A stretch of DNA of 64,000 bases from Gemmatimonadota bacterium (GTDB taxonomy: Bacteria > Latescibacterota > UBA2968 > GCA-2709665), in contig JAPPFJ010000010.1 in assembly GCA_028877215.1 (NCBI GenBank), forward strand, positions 62,001 through 126,000, written 5' to 3'. Under the pieces are notes generated by a model. The model ran no database searches and was not told where the DNA came from. It worked only from the letters and a program-made list of their open reading frames with translations. Below, piece after piece: positions 17,577-25,955 of the stretch. Position 1 is the first letter of the stretch, and every line of letters begins with the position of its first letter. The position numbers and the translations under genes were made by a program.

Positions 17577-18188
17577 ATGTCGAGTCCGCAGCTTGTCCTT
17601 ATCGGAGGACCGAATGGCGCCGGAAAGAGCACGGCCGCTCCACAGCTATTGCGAGATACGCTGGATGTGGCCGAATTTGTCAACGCGGACGCCATTGCAT
17701 CGGGACTGTCGGGTTTCCACCCGGAATCAGCTGCGTTTCAGGCAGGCCGCGTTATGTTGGCACGTCTCCGTGATCTGGCTTCGAGACGCGCGGATTTCGC
17801 GTTTGAGTCGACGCTCGCAAGCCGCAGTTTTGCACCGTGGATACGCCGTCTGAAGCAAATCGGCTATGTGTTTCATTTGACATTCCTATGGCTTCCCGAT
17901 CCAGACATAGCAGTCGCTCGAGTGGCGACACGCGTTCGAGATGGTGGCCACGATATCCCCGACGCAACGATTCGACGGCGATACTATTCAGGACTCTGTA
18001 ATTTCTTCAGGCTTTACCGTCCGATTGCGGATCATTGGCGTCTTTACGACAACACGGGGACCAGCGGACCCAGACTGATTTCGACGGGCAGCGGTACCGT
18101 CGACTTAGAAATACGGGACCTCAGACTTTGGACACGAATTACGAAAGGTGTGCAGGATCGTGAGAAGATCATCGAGCAAGGATGTTAG
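17577..18188 (+). CDS. Zeta-toxin-like P-loop kinase/ATPase
   Basis: A 203-residue P-loop protein of the zeta-toxin / 'predicted ABC-type ATPase' group. The Walker A motif is GGPNGAGKST near the N terminus. FVNADAIASGLSGF and DFAFESTLASRSF correspond to the substrate and catalytic Asp/Glu regions of zeta kinases, and RVATRVRDGGHDIPDATIRRRY supplies the conserved Arg residues. Classic zeta toxins phosphorylate UDP-GlcNAc; chromosomal relatives of this subgroup are poorly characterised. The ATG at 17577 lacks a good ribosome site. The next small gene overlaps its end, as in a two-gene toxin-antitoxin operon. Confidence 0.85.
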   Translation: MSSPQLVLIGGPNGAGKSTAAPQLLRDTLDVAEFVNADAIASGLSGFHPESAAFQAGRVMLARLRDLASRRADFAFESTLASRSFAPWIRRLKQIGYVFHLTFLWLPDPDIAVARVATRVRDGGHDIPDATIRRRYYSGLCNFFRLYRPIADHWRLYDNTGTSGPRLISTGSGTVDLEIRDLRLWTRITKGVQDREKIIEQGC

Positions 18189-18369
18189 CAGGATCTTCGA
18201 GGAAGGCACATTGATCGACGATGCTTTGAGAGAAGCCGTTCGAAAGGCGCTATTACAGCACAAACGCAAAGGGAATCCCATTGCCACATGGCGAAACGGA
18301 AAAGTCGTATGGATTCCCGCCCATCAGATTGAGGTGGAGATGGATTCTCCTGAGGATCCGGGCACATGA
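18160..18369 (+). CDS. Small protein paired with the zeta-like ATPase (possible antitoxin)
   Basis: About 69 residues if it starts at the GTG 18160, overlapping the zeta-like gene by 29 bases. An alternative TTG at 18211 has the best ribosome site (GAGGAAGG, 4-base spacing) and gives 52 residues; GTG 18148 is also open. The core is DDALREAVRKALLQHKRKGN followed by PIATWRNGKVVWIP. Similar small proteins accompany COG4185-type ATPases (from memory), so an antitoxin role is inferred from position only. Its stop codon overlaps the sulfatase ATG (ATGA at 18366-18369), implying translational coupling to that gene. Confidence 0.65.
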   Translation: MRRSSSKDVSRIFEEGTLIDDALREAVRKALLQHKRKGNPIATWRNGKVVWIPAHQIEVEMDSPEDPGT

Positions 18370-19808
18370 ATCCCAGCAACCTGTTGTTCATCCTCTCCGA
18401 CCAGCACACGCGGGACATCACCGGCTGCTACGGCCACCCGGTCGTCAGGACGCCGAACATCGACAGTCTCGCCCGGCGAGGCACCCGCTTTTCCAGCGCC
18501 TATACCAACTGCCCCATCTGCGTGCCGGCCCGCGCTTCTCTCACCACCGGGCGATACGTCCATCAGACGGGCAATTGGGACAACGCGTTCGCCTACGATG
18601 GCAGCGTATCCAGTTGGGGCCACCTCCTCAGGGAGCAGGGATTTCAGGTCGCCTCCATCGGTAAACTGCACTTCCGCGCCGCAGAGGACGATAACGGCTT
18701 TTCACAGGAGATCGATCCGCTGCACGTCGTGGACGGCGTGGGTGATATATTGAGTTGCATCCGGGGTAACCCGCCGTTCCGCGACAAGCGTTCCGCTATC
18801 CTCAGCGCCGGCCCCGGAGACTCGACCTATCTGCAGTACGACGTTTCGAACGCCGACCGCGCGTGCGCCTGGCTGGCAGAGCATCGTGACGACGAGAAGC
18901 CATGGGTGTTATTCCTGTCGTTCGTCTGCCCGCATCCGCCCTACATCGCGCCACCGGAACTCTTTGAATCCTACCCGCACGAATCCCTCCCCCTGCCCGC
19001 CCAGTGGCATTCAAACGACTGGCCCGATCATCCCGCCATACGGCGGTTCCGCCGGTTCTTTCATTACGACCGTGGTTTTTCCGAAAGCGAACTGCGAAAC
19101 GTCACGGCGGCCTATTACGGGGCCTGCACGCATCTGGATCGTCAGGTCGGCCGTGTATTGAACGCGCTGACGGACAACAATCTGTTTGACACCACACGGG
19201 TCCTTTACACGTCGGACCATGGCGAATCCCTTGGCGCGCGCGGACTCTTCGGGAAATTCACGATGTACGAGGAAGCCGCCTCCGTCCCGCTCATCCTGGC
19301 CGGGCCCGACGTTCCGCAGGGCCGGGCCGCCCATACGCCCGTTTCTCTGGTAGACTGTTTTCCCACGGTGCTGGAATGCGCTGGCGCTACGCGGGAAGGC
19401 ACGCGCCTCCCCGGAGGATCCCTATGGCAGATCGCCAGGAATGCCGACGAGAATCGGACCGTTTTCAGCGAATACCACGCGGTCGGTTCCCGCAATGCCG
19501 CGTACATGCTCCGTGACCGAACGTGGAAGTACATTTACTATGTGGACGAGCCGCCGCAACTCTTCAATCTCGAAAACGATCCGACTGAAACAACGGATCT
19601 CTCTGGTTTTCCGGACCATCAGTCCACACTGGCGTCGTTCGAGCGGCGGCTGCGCGACATTCTGGATCCCGAAGCCACGGATGCGCGCGCCAAAGCGGAC
19701 CAACTGGCGAAAATCGCGTCATTCGGCGGCGACGACGCCGTTCGGAACCGGGGCGCCTTCGACAACTCGCCGGTACCCGGCGAGAAGCCGGCCTTCCGGG
19801 TCCACTGA
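18366..19808 (+). CDS. Cys-type sulfatase (arylsulfatase A family)
   Basis: A 480-residue S1-family sulfatase hydrolysing a sulfate ester. Metal ligands begin with Asp12 in LSDQHTRD. The maturation motif is Cys52-Val-Pro-Ala-Arg in ICVPARASLTTGR, where Cys becomes formylglycine. TSDHGESLGARG and KFTMYEEAASVPLI are conserved downstream metal/substrate regions. No signal peptide is evident, so the protein may be cytoplasmic or use another export route. It starts within the stop of the small TA-like gene (ATGA), and a PhyH gene follows after 67 bases. A formylglycine-generating enzyme must be encoded elsewhere. Confidence 0.93.
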   Translation: MNPSNLLFILSDQHTRDITGCYGHPVVRTPNIDSLARRGTRFSSAYTNCPICVPARASLTTGRYVHQTGNWDNAFAYDGSVSSWGHLLREQGFQVASIGKLHFRAAEDDNGFSQEIDPLHVVDGVGDILSCIRGNPPFRDKRSAILSAGPGDSTYLQYDVSNADRACAWLAEHRDDEKPWVLFLSFVCPHPPYIAPPELFESYPHESLPLPAQWHSNDWPDHPAIRRFRRFFHYDRGFSESELRNVTAAYYGACTHLDRQVGRVLNALTDNNLFDTTRVLYTSDHGESLGARGLFGKFTMYEEAASVPLILAGPDVPQGRAAHTPVSLVDCFPTVLECAGATREGTRLPGGSLWQIARNADENRTVFSEYHAVGSRNAAYMLRDRTWKYIYYVDEPPQLFNLENDPTETTDLSGFPDHQSTLASFERRLRDILDPEATDARAKADQLAKIASFGGDDAVRNRGAFDNSPVPGEKPAFRVH

Positions 19809-19875
19809 GCGGCACGAGGAAGAATGGATCCACTCACGTTCGACAACACCGGAATGAAAAACAGGGAGCGCGACC

Positions 19876-20628
19876 GTGACTGATGAAGAAAAATTCACCT
19901 TCGACCTGGAGGGCTACCTCATTGTAAAGGACGTACTCACACGGGACGAAACGGATTCATTGATCGCCGTTGCAGACCGGTTCGCTTCCAAAAACGGCGA
20001 CCCGGGCACGAGTACGATCAGCCGCGTCTCTCAATGGGGACCTGAATTTCAAGCACTGATGGACCACCACAAGATCGTGCCTTACCTGATCGAGTTGCTC
20101 GGTCCCAAATTCCGCATAGATCACGACTACTGCATCTTTATGAAGAAAGGGGCGGCGCGCGGGGGGCTTCACGGCGGCGAGACCGATCGCGAGGCGGACC
20201 ACTGGTACAAATATCGTGACGGCGTCATGCGCAACGGGCTGACGGTGGTTACGTACTTTCTCTCCCCCGCAGGTACAGGAGACGGCGGGTTCGCCTGCAT
20301 CCCCGGAAGCCACAAGTCCAACTTCATCGACCGGCTGCCCCGGGACGTGCGGAAATTCGAACGCGACGCCCATTACGTGATACAGCCCGAAGCGGACGCC
20401 GGAGACGCACTCATCTTCACGGAGGCTCTCATCCACGGGACGAAACCCTGGACGGCCGATCACGACCGCCGTGCTCTTCTTTACAAGTACAGCCCTGGAC
20501 ATTCGGCGTGGTCCCAGGGATACTACGACCCTGAGGAATACAGCGGCCTGACGGACCAGCAGCGCCGGCTCATGGCGCCTCCTTCGGTTGGACGACGAGC
20601 GGATACCGTCGAAACCCGCGACTCGTGA
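19876..20628 (+). CDS. Phytanoyl-CoA dioxygenase (PhyH)-like protein
   Basis: A 250-residue PhyH-fold protein, the second in the window. The GTG start follows GGGAG. Hallmarks: FDLEGYLIVKDVLTRDETDS, GGLHGGETDREADHW in the first ligand region, GDGGFACIPGSHKSNF, and GDALIFTEALIHGTKPW with the distal His. As in the copy at 14.6 kb the first iron motif is not a classical HxD. It sits between a sulfatase and methylmalonate-semialdehyde dehydrogenase, all on the same strand, which suggests oxidation of a small metabolite in a catabolic cluster. The actual substrate is unknown. Confidence 0.85.
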   Translation: MTDEEKFTFDLEGYLIVKDVLTRDETDSLIAVADRFASKNGDPGTSTISRVSQWGPEFQALMDHHKIVPYLIELLGPKFRIDHDYCIFMKKGAARGGLHGGETDREADHWYKYRDGVMRNGLTVVTYFLSPAGTGDGGFACIPGSHKSNFIDRLPRDVRKFERDAHYVIQPEADAGDALIFTEALIHGTKPWTADHDRRALLYKYSPGHSAWSQGYYDPEEYSGLTDQQRRLMAPPSVGRRADTVETRDS

Positions 20629-20743
20629 AGCCGTCTGGAAAAGGCTGCAGGACGTATCCTTGCAGGCACAAACCGGGGCGCACGACGCCTGTTTCCGTCC
20701 ACCCGCGCGACCGCTTCATTCGCAGCAAACAGGAGATTCCGCA

Positions 20744-22204
20744 ATGCCCGCACTCGAACCCTGTCCGCTGTTCATCAACGGGGAATGGGTTGAATCCGGA
20801 CGCAATGTGACGGAACCGGTGTACAACCCTTCTGAAGGGATACAGATCTCCGCAACGCCGATGTGCGGCGCCGATGAAGTTGACCGCGCCGTCAGAGCCG
20901 CGGGCGCAGCCTTCCCGGACTGGGCCGAAACACCGGCAGTCGACCGCGCCCGGCTCATGTTCCGCTTCAAGGAACTCCTTGAAAAACACTTCGAAGACCT
21001 CTCCCGGATCGTCACGCGCGAACACGGAAAAACCCTCGACGAATCCAGGGGCTCCGTCCGGCGCGGTATCGAAGTCGTGGAATTCGCATGCGGGGCGCCC
21101 TCACTGCTGATGGGCGAGGCCCTGGAAAACATCGCGCCAGATATCGACTGCGACACGATCCGGCAGCCCCTGGGCGTGTGCGCGGCCATCACACCGTTCA
21201 ACTTTCCCGTCATGGTGCCGCTCTGGACCCTGCCTGTCGCCCTCGCCTGCGGGAATACCTTCGTTCTCAAACCCTCCGAAAAGGTGCCGCTCAGCGCCAT
21301 CCGCATTGTGGAGCTCCTGGCGGAGGCCGGACTCCCCCGAGGGGTCCTGAACCTCGTGCATGGTGGCCGTGACGCCGTGGACGCGCTGCTGCATCATCCG
21401 GACGTACGCACCGTGTCCTTCGTCGGTTCCACGCCCGTCGCCCGGTACATTTATGAGACTGCGACGCGCAACGGCAAGCGGGTGCAGTCTGCGGGGGGCG
21501 CCAAGAACTTTATGGTCGTCCTTCCCGACGCCGAACCGGACGCCACGATCGATGCGGTTATGGGTTCCGCGTACGGCTGCGCCGGTGAGCGGTGCATGGC
21601 GGGCAGCGTTCTCGTGTGCGCTCACGACGCCGCCGATCGGTTTCTGCCGTACCTGAGCGATGCCGCGCGCGGTCTGCGCGTCGGTCCCACCGACCGGGAT
21701 GCGGATACGGAGATGGGGCCGCTCGTTACCCCCGAGCACCTTGAAAAAGTGAAGGGCTCCATCCGGAACGGCCTTTCAGAGGGCGCCGAGTTGATCGTGG
21801 ACGGACGCGACGTGGTTGTGGACGCCTGCCCCAACGGCTTCTACCTGGGCCCGACCATCTTCGATCGTGTAACGCCCAGGATGCAGATCGCCCGTGAGGA
21901 AATCTTCGGCCCGGTCCTGTCCGTGATGCACACGGACGACCTGGACGACGCCATCGAGACCTGCAACAACAGCGGTTACGGCAACGCCGCAGTCCTCTTT
22001 ACCGAAAGCGGCGGCGCCGCGCGCAAGTTCCGCCACCGCATCAATGCCGGGATGGTGGGCATTAACACCGGCGTTCCGGCGCCTATGGCATTCTTTCCAT
22101 TCTCCGGCTGGAACAATTCCTTCTTTGGCGACCTGCATGTTCAGGGCCATGAAGGCGTCTCCTTCTTCACCCGTCAGAAAGTGACCATCAGCCGCTGGGG
22201 ATAA
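20744..22204 (+). CDS. mmsA: CoA-acylating methylmalonate-semialdehyde dehydrogenase
   Basis: Oxidises methylmalonate or malonate semialdehyde with NAD and CoA to propionyl- or acetyl-CoA, in valine, inositol or beta-alanine breakdown. 486 residues. The catalytic Cys284 lies in GCAGERCMAG, the diagnostic MMSDH context. ITPFNFPVMVPLWTLPVALA and FVGSTPVARYIY form the NAD-binding core, and FPFSGWNNSFFGDLHVQGHE is the family's C-terminal signature. The ATG follows AGGAG by 8 bases; a longer open frame overlaps the PhyH gene and is rejected. The M42 peptidase follows after 3 bases, so these are probably one operon. The myo-inositol version is called iolA. Confidence 0.95.
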   Translation: MPALEPCPLFINGEWVESGRNVTEPVYNPSEGIQISATPMCGADEVDRAVRAAGAAFPDWAETPAVDRARLMFRFKELLEKHFEDLSRIVTREHGKTLDESRGSVRRGIEVVEFACGAPSLLMGEALENIAPDIDCDTIRQPLGVCAAITPFNFPVMVPLWTLPVALACGNTFVLKPSEKVPLSAIRIVELLAEAGLPRGVLNLVHGGRDAVDALLHHPDVRTVSFVGSTPVARYIYETATRNGKRVQSAGGAKNFMVVLPDAEPDATIDAVMGSAYGCAGERCMAGSVLVCAHDAADRFLPYLSDAARGLRVGPTDRDADTEMGPLVTPEHLEKVKGSIRNGLSEGAELIVDGRDVVVDACPNGFYLGPTIFDRVTPRMQIAREEIFGPVLSVMHTDDLDDAIETCNNSGYGNAAVLFTESGGAARKFRHRINAGMVGINTGVPAPMAFFPFSGWNNSFFGDLHVQGHEGVSFFTRQKVTISRWG

Positions 22205-22207
22205 ACT

Positions 22208-23296
22208 TTGAACAAACGCCTGCGGAAGATCTTCCTCGACGTCCTCGCTCTGCCCACGGCGCCTTTTCATGAAGACGCCGTCGCAGCATTCATCCGGAGA
22301 TTTGCCAGGCGACGCGGTATCCCCATAACGGCAGACAGATACGGCAACATCGTACTTCGGTACACAAAGGGGGACCAGGCGAAATCAGTAGCCCTTACCG
22401 CACACATGGACCACCCGGGCTTCGAAATTCTCAACGCCGAAGGACGGGATCTCACCGCGCGCTGGCTGGGGGCATGCGACGAACGCCACTTTCCCGGCGG
22501 CCGGCTCACGATCGTCTCGGAAAAAAACGAGATACGCGGCCGGGCCACGTCGGCGCTGGACGACGACAAGACCTTCACCGTCCGTGCCGCGAGTCCGCTC
22601 CCGAGTCCTGAAAACGCGTTCGGGTACTGGGGCCTCACACCGGTCACGTTTGACGGCGATCTCATACGAACGAAGGGCGCGGACAACCTTGCAAGCTGCG
22701 CGGCGATCCTGGCCGTAATGGACAGACTTAATCGCGAAAAGGCAGACGCCGACCTCTGGGGCGTCTTCACGCGCGCCGAAGAGGTGGGTCTGCTCGGCGC
22801 CGGCGGAATCGTACGTGCCCGAACCGTCCCCAGGCGGGTGCCCATTATCGTACTCGAGACCAGCAAGGCCCTTCCCGGCGCCGAAATCGGAGGTGGACCC
22901 GTCATCCGCGTGGGCGATTCCATGTGCGTCTTCGATCCGCGCGTTGAGTACGCCATGCACAGCACCGCGCGTGACCTCGTCCGGAAAAAACGCAAGTTCG
23001 GATTTCAGCGCCAGTTGATGAGCGGCGGCGTCTGCGAAGCCACCCTGTACATCCTGCATAACATGGTAGTTGGAGCCCTGGCATTTCCCCTGGGCAATTA
23101 CCACAATCTGGGCAAACGCTGGCCCGCGGAAGAGATCATCTCCGCGTCCGATGCCGCGAACATGGTCGACCTTTGCATCGCGCTGGCCATCAACCCGCCC
23201 GTCGGCGAAACCCGAGGTCCTATGAAGAGACGCTTTTCCGCATCCTTCAAATCCAGGGAAAAACGCCTGCTGGTGTCCCGTCCCGAAAATATCTAA
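22208..23296 (+). CDS. M42-like metallo-aminopeptidase/hydrolase
   Basis: A 362-residue di-zinc peptidase of the M42 (TET aminopeptidase/endoglucanase M) clan. Metal-site features are the His-x-Asp in TAHMDHPGF, Asp in KGADNLASC (bridging ligand), Glu-Glu in TRAEEVGLLGA (catalytic and metal), Asp/Glu in VLETSKALPGAEIGGGP and the C-terminal His in LGNYHNLG. It starts with TTG at 22208, three bases after the mmsA stop; a GGGGAT sequence in the mmsA end may serve as ribosome site. Cytoplasmic. In this setting it may process peptides or N-acyl amino acids. Confidence 0.87.
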   Translation: MNKRLRKIFLDVLALPTAPFHEDAVAAFIRRFARRRGIPITADRYGNIVLRYTKGDQAKSVALTAHMDHPGFEILNAEGRDLTARWLGACDERHFPGGRLTIVSEKNEIRGRATSALDDDKTFTVRAASPLPSPENAFGYWGLTPVTFDGDLIRTKGADNLASCAAILAVMDRLNREKADADLWGVFTRAEEVGLLGAGGIVRARTVPRRVPIIVLETSKALPGAEIGGGPVIRVGDSMCVFDPRVEYAMHSTARDLVRKKRKFGFQRQLMSGGVCEATLYILHNMVVGALAFPLGNYHNLGKRWPAEEIISASDAANMVDLCIALAINPPVGETRGPMKRRFSASFKSREKRLLVSRPENI

Positions 23297-23326
23297 CCAT
23301 TCGGCCGGTCGCGGTCCTTCGAATCC

Positions 23327-24592
23327 ATGCAATCCTACCTGCAAACCCTGCGCCTCTTCAACCGTGACGTCCGGCTGTATCTCGCCGCAACGATCCTCTT
23401 CGGCTTCAGCCTGTTCGGCGGCATTACGTCCCTGTTGCTCAACCTTTACCTGCTCCGTCTTGGTTACGGACCCACGTTTGTCGGATGGGTAAACGCCACA
23501 GGCGCGTTTTCCTTTGCGGTCTGCAGTCTTCCCGCCGGATTCATGGGGGCCCGATGGGATCCGCGTCGGGTCATGATCGCGGGTATCGGTATCGCCGTCA
23601 TCGGCAACGGTCTTCTCTCCCAGGCCGAGCTCGTCGCCCCCGGCGACAGAGACCTGTTTGTCATAGCCACCAACGCGCTCGGACTGCTGGGTGTGGCCCT
23701 CTACATCGTCAACGGCGCCCCGTACCTGATGGGAGTTACAGGGGCGCGCGAACGCAACCACGTTTTCTCCATGCAGGGCGCCCTCTTTCCGCTGGCCGGT
23801 TTCTTCGGAAGCTTCGTAGGCGGCATTCTACCCGGCCGGATCGCCTGGCTGATGAACGTCGCCCCGAACCACCCGACGCCCTTCCGCTACACACTGCTGG
23901 CCGCATCCGCTCTGCTCATTCCGGCTCTGTTCCTTCTCATCTCCATGCAGAGGCCTCAGGTCCGTCAGCCACGTGAGAGCGTGGAAGCATCCGATGCGCC
24001 GTTCCCGCTGGGACTGATTGCGCTGATCGCGGTGGTCTCCCTCCTGCACGTTGCCGGCGAGGGCGCCGTTCGTACCTTTTTTAACGTCTACATGGATGCC
24101 GGCCTTCAGATGCCCACGTCTCTCATCGGCACGCTGATGGCCACGGGACAGCTCCTGGCGGCGCCCGTCGCCCTGACGTTGCCGTTTTTCACCGGACGGT
24201 TGGGCAATCATCCCACGGTCGTGTTGAGTGCCGTCTGTACGCCCCTGATGCTGATACCCATGGCCCTTCTTCCGCACTGGATTCCCGCGGGCTTCTGCTT
24301 TATGAACATCGTGGCCCTGGCCGCCATCCGCCGTCCCGCCTTCGTTGTCTACAATCAGGAAATCGTGCCCGCACGATGGCGAGCGACAATGTCAGGCGCC
24401 TCCTCCATGATGGCGGGCATCGGCTATTCCGTGATCGCGATGGGCGGCGGTTACATCATCTCCACCGCCGGATACCCCGCCCTCTTTTTGACAAGCGCCG
24501 CGTTTACCGCGCTCGGCACCCTGATCTTCTGGGCTTATTTCCGCACCCCGCGCGGCGAGTTTGCCCGGCCGACATCAGTGAACCCGTCCTGA
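23327..24592 (+). CDS. MFS transporter
   Basis: A 421-residue inner-membrane transporter with about 12 transmembrane segments and a central cytoplasmic loop near residue 205-225 (MQRPQVRQPRESVEAS). The loop 2-3 signature is degenerate (GFMGARWDPRRV). It is different from the MFS protein at 3.8 kb. It lies 30 bases after the M42 peptidase and 12 bases before the aldo/keto reductase, so it is likely the uptake or efflux component of this catabolic cluster. Substrate not predictable. Confidence 0.85.
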   Translation: MQSYLQTLRLFNRDVRLYLAATILFGFSLFGGITSLLLNLYLLRLGYGPTFVGWVNATGAFSFAVCSLPAGFMGARWDPRRVMIAGIGIAVIGNGLLSQAELVAPGDRDLFVIATNALGLLGVALYIVNGAPYLMGVTGARERNHVFSMQGALFPLAGFFGSFVGGILPGRIAWLMNVAPNHPTPFRYTLLAASALLIPALFLLISMQRPQVRQPRESVEASDAPFPLGLIALIAVVSLLHVAGEGAVRTFFNVYMDAGLQMPTSLIGTLMATGQLLAAPVALTLPFFTGRLGNHPTVVLSAVCTPLMLIPMALLPHWIPAGFCFMNIVALAAIRRPAFVVYNQEIVPARWRATMSGASSMMAGIGYSVIAMGGGYIISTAGYPALFLTSAAFTALGTLIFWAYFRTPRGEFARPTSVNPS

Positions 24593-24604
24593 AGGAGACC
24601 AGCC

Positions 24605-25498
24605 ATGGAATATCGAACCCTCGGAAAAACCGGACTGCGCGTATCGGAAGTCGGCTATGGCGCGGCCCAGATCGGCAATATCAATATGCCCGAAGACCGC
24701 GTCGAGGAGGTTCTTAACGCCGTTCTGGACGCCGGCATCAATTTCATCGATACGGCCGCCATGTACGGACAGAGCGAAACCCGTATCGGCAAGTTCATTT
24801 CCCGCAGACGGGACGAATTCATCCTGGCCACGAAATGCGGCGACTACGTGGGGGAAACCGACGGTCAGTACCACATCGTGAGGGACTACAGCCGGGACGG
24901 TATTCTGCGAACGATTGACCAGAGTCGCAAGAAGCTGAATATGGACGTGATCGATATCGTCCAGTTTCACGGGCTGCCGGACCTGGACGACGACGTCGAG
25001 GTGGCCTTCGAGGCGCTGCTCGACGCCAGGGAAAGGGGCTGGACGCGGTTTGTTGGGGTTTCGGCGGACGGAAACGCGGCCGCGGCGGCAGCCCTGCGGT
25101 GGCCCCTCGACACGCAGGAATTCACCTACAACATCCTCTACCAGGAATCCGCCGACAATCTCATGCCCGCCTTGAAGTCACAGGGGATGGGTACCATCAT
25201 CAAGCGCCCCATTTCCAATGCCGTGTGGCAGCAGAGGGAACGTCCCGAAGGCGACTACATGGGCGGTCCATGGGACCGGGCGCAGTCCATCCCGCTGGCC
25301 GACCTGGCGGGTGAGATGCCCATTCTCGAGTTCGTACTGCGCTTCACGCTCTCGCATCCGGACGTCTGCACCGCCATCATCGGCTCCACGGACCCCGACC
25401 ACATCCGCGCCAACGTCGGGATCTCAGACGGGCGACAGCTGCCGGACGATATCGTAAAGGAAGCCAGGGCGGCGTTTCAGGCGCGGTTCAGCGGTTAG
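24605..25498 (+). CDS. Aldo/keto reductase
   Basis: A 297-residue NAD(P)H-dependent TIM-barrel oxidoreductase. The catalytic tetrad is complete: Asp49 and Tyr54 in FIDTAAMYG, Lys77 in LATKCG, His122 in VQFHG. YRTLGKTGLRVSEVGYG is the usual AKR beginning, and TAIIGSTDPDHIRANV the cofactor-phosphate region. The start follows GGAG by 8 bases. It is the last gene of the plus-strand group, 12 bases behind the MFS gene, and is closed by a perfect hairpin terminator 44 bases downstream. Confidence 0.94.
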   Translation: MEYRTLGKTGLRVSEVGYGAAQIGNINMPEDRVEEVLNAVLDAGINFIDTAAMYGQSETRIGKFISRRRDEFILATKCGDYVGETDGQYHIVRDYSRDGILRTIDQSRKKLNMDVIDIVQFHGLPDLDDDVEVAFEALLDARERGWTRFVGVSADGNAAAAAALRWPLDTQEFTYNILYQESADNLMPALKSQGMGTIIKRPISNAVWQQRERPEGDYMGGPWDRAQSIPLADLAGEMPILEFVLRFTLSHPDVCTAIIGSTDPDHIRANVGISDGRQLPDDIVKEARAAFQARFSG

Positions 25499-25541
25499 TT
25501 CCGTATGCGGAAGAAAGAAGTACGGCACATATTCAAATCTG

Positions 25542-25576
25542 AACGCCCGGTATTGCAATACCGGGCGTTTCTCTTA
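25542..25576 (+). terminator. Strong Rho-independent terminator after the aldo/keto reductase
   Basis: AACGCCCGGTATTG at 25542-25555 and its exact reverse complement at 25556-25569 form a 28-base perfect palindrome followed by a T-rich stretch (TTTCTCTT). It closes the sulfatase-to-reductase gene group. Confidence 0.92.
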
Positions 25577-25642
25577 ATTATTTGATTTATTTAATGTTAA
25601 GATAACCCTCCACGATAAATTCCAGTTTTTTTCAAAATTGGG

Positions 25643-25699
25643 TTGACAGACACGCAACAGATTCGTATTATAGACCATACGTAAGTTTTAAATATAAAA
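25643..25699 (+). promoter_or_regulatory. Promoter P1 with downstream palindromic operator (haem regulon)
   Basis: TTGACA (25643-25648) and TATTAT (25666-25671) are separated by 17 bases. The near-palindrome TTTTAAATATAAAA lies at 25686-25699, beginning 20 bases after the start of the -10 box and therefore overlapping the expected transcription start. The same hexamers, spacer length and palindrome position occur at P2 (26444-26500); the 28 bases ending at the shared AAAACAA match at 22 positions. A common repressor or activator is inferred; no known Fur box was seen. Confidence 0.75.
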
Positions 25700-25955
25700 C
25701 AATTATTATATTTTCATTGTTTTCGCCCTGCATGCAATACAATTCGTCCCACAATCACGGTTGCTTAAGGCATCAGAAACGCAGCGACCGGTCGCGCTGC
25801 CAGGAAAAAACCGGACGCCAAATAATGCTGCAGGGTTTGGTGGATCCGGGCCGTCGAGTGCTCTATTTACTCAGGCCGCCACAGACGCAGCATGCCGTTT
25901 GTCGCTTCCGCCGGACTGCGGCGTTTTCCATCTTCTTGAAAGGGAGGTCTACGAC

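Noticed and set aside
22385..23761. A 458-codon minus-strand frame across the M42 peptidase and MFS genes
   Set aside because: It spans two genes with clear motifs on the other strand and has no recognisable domain.
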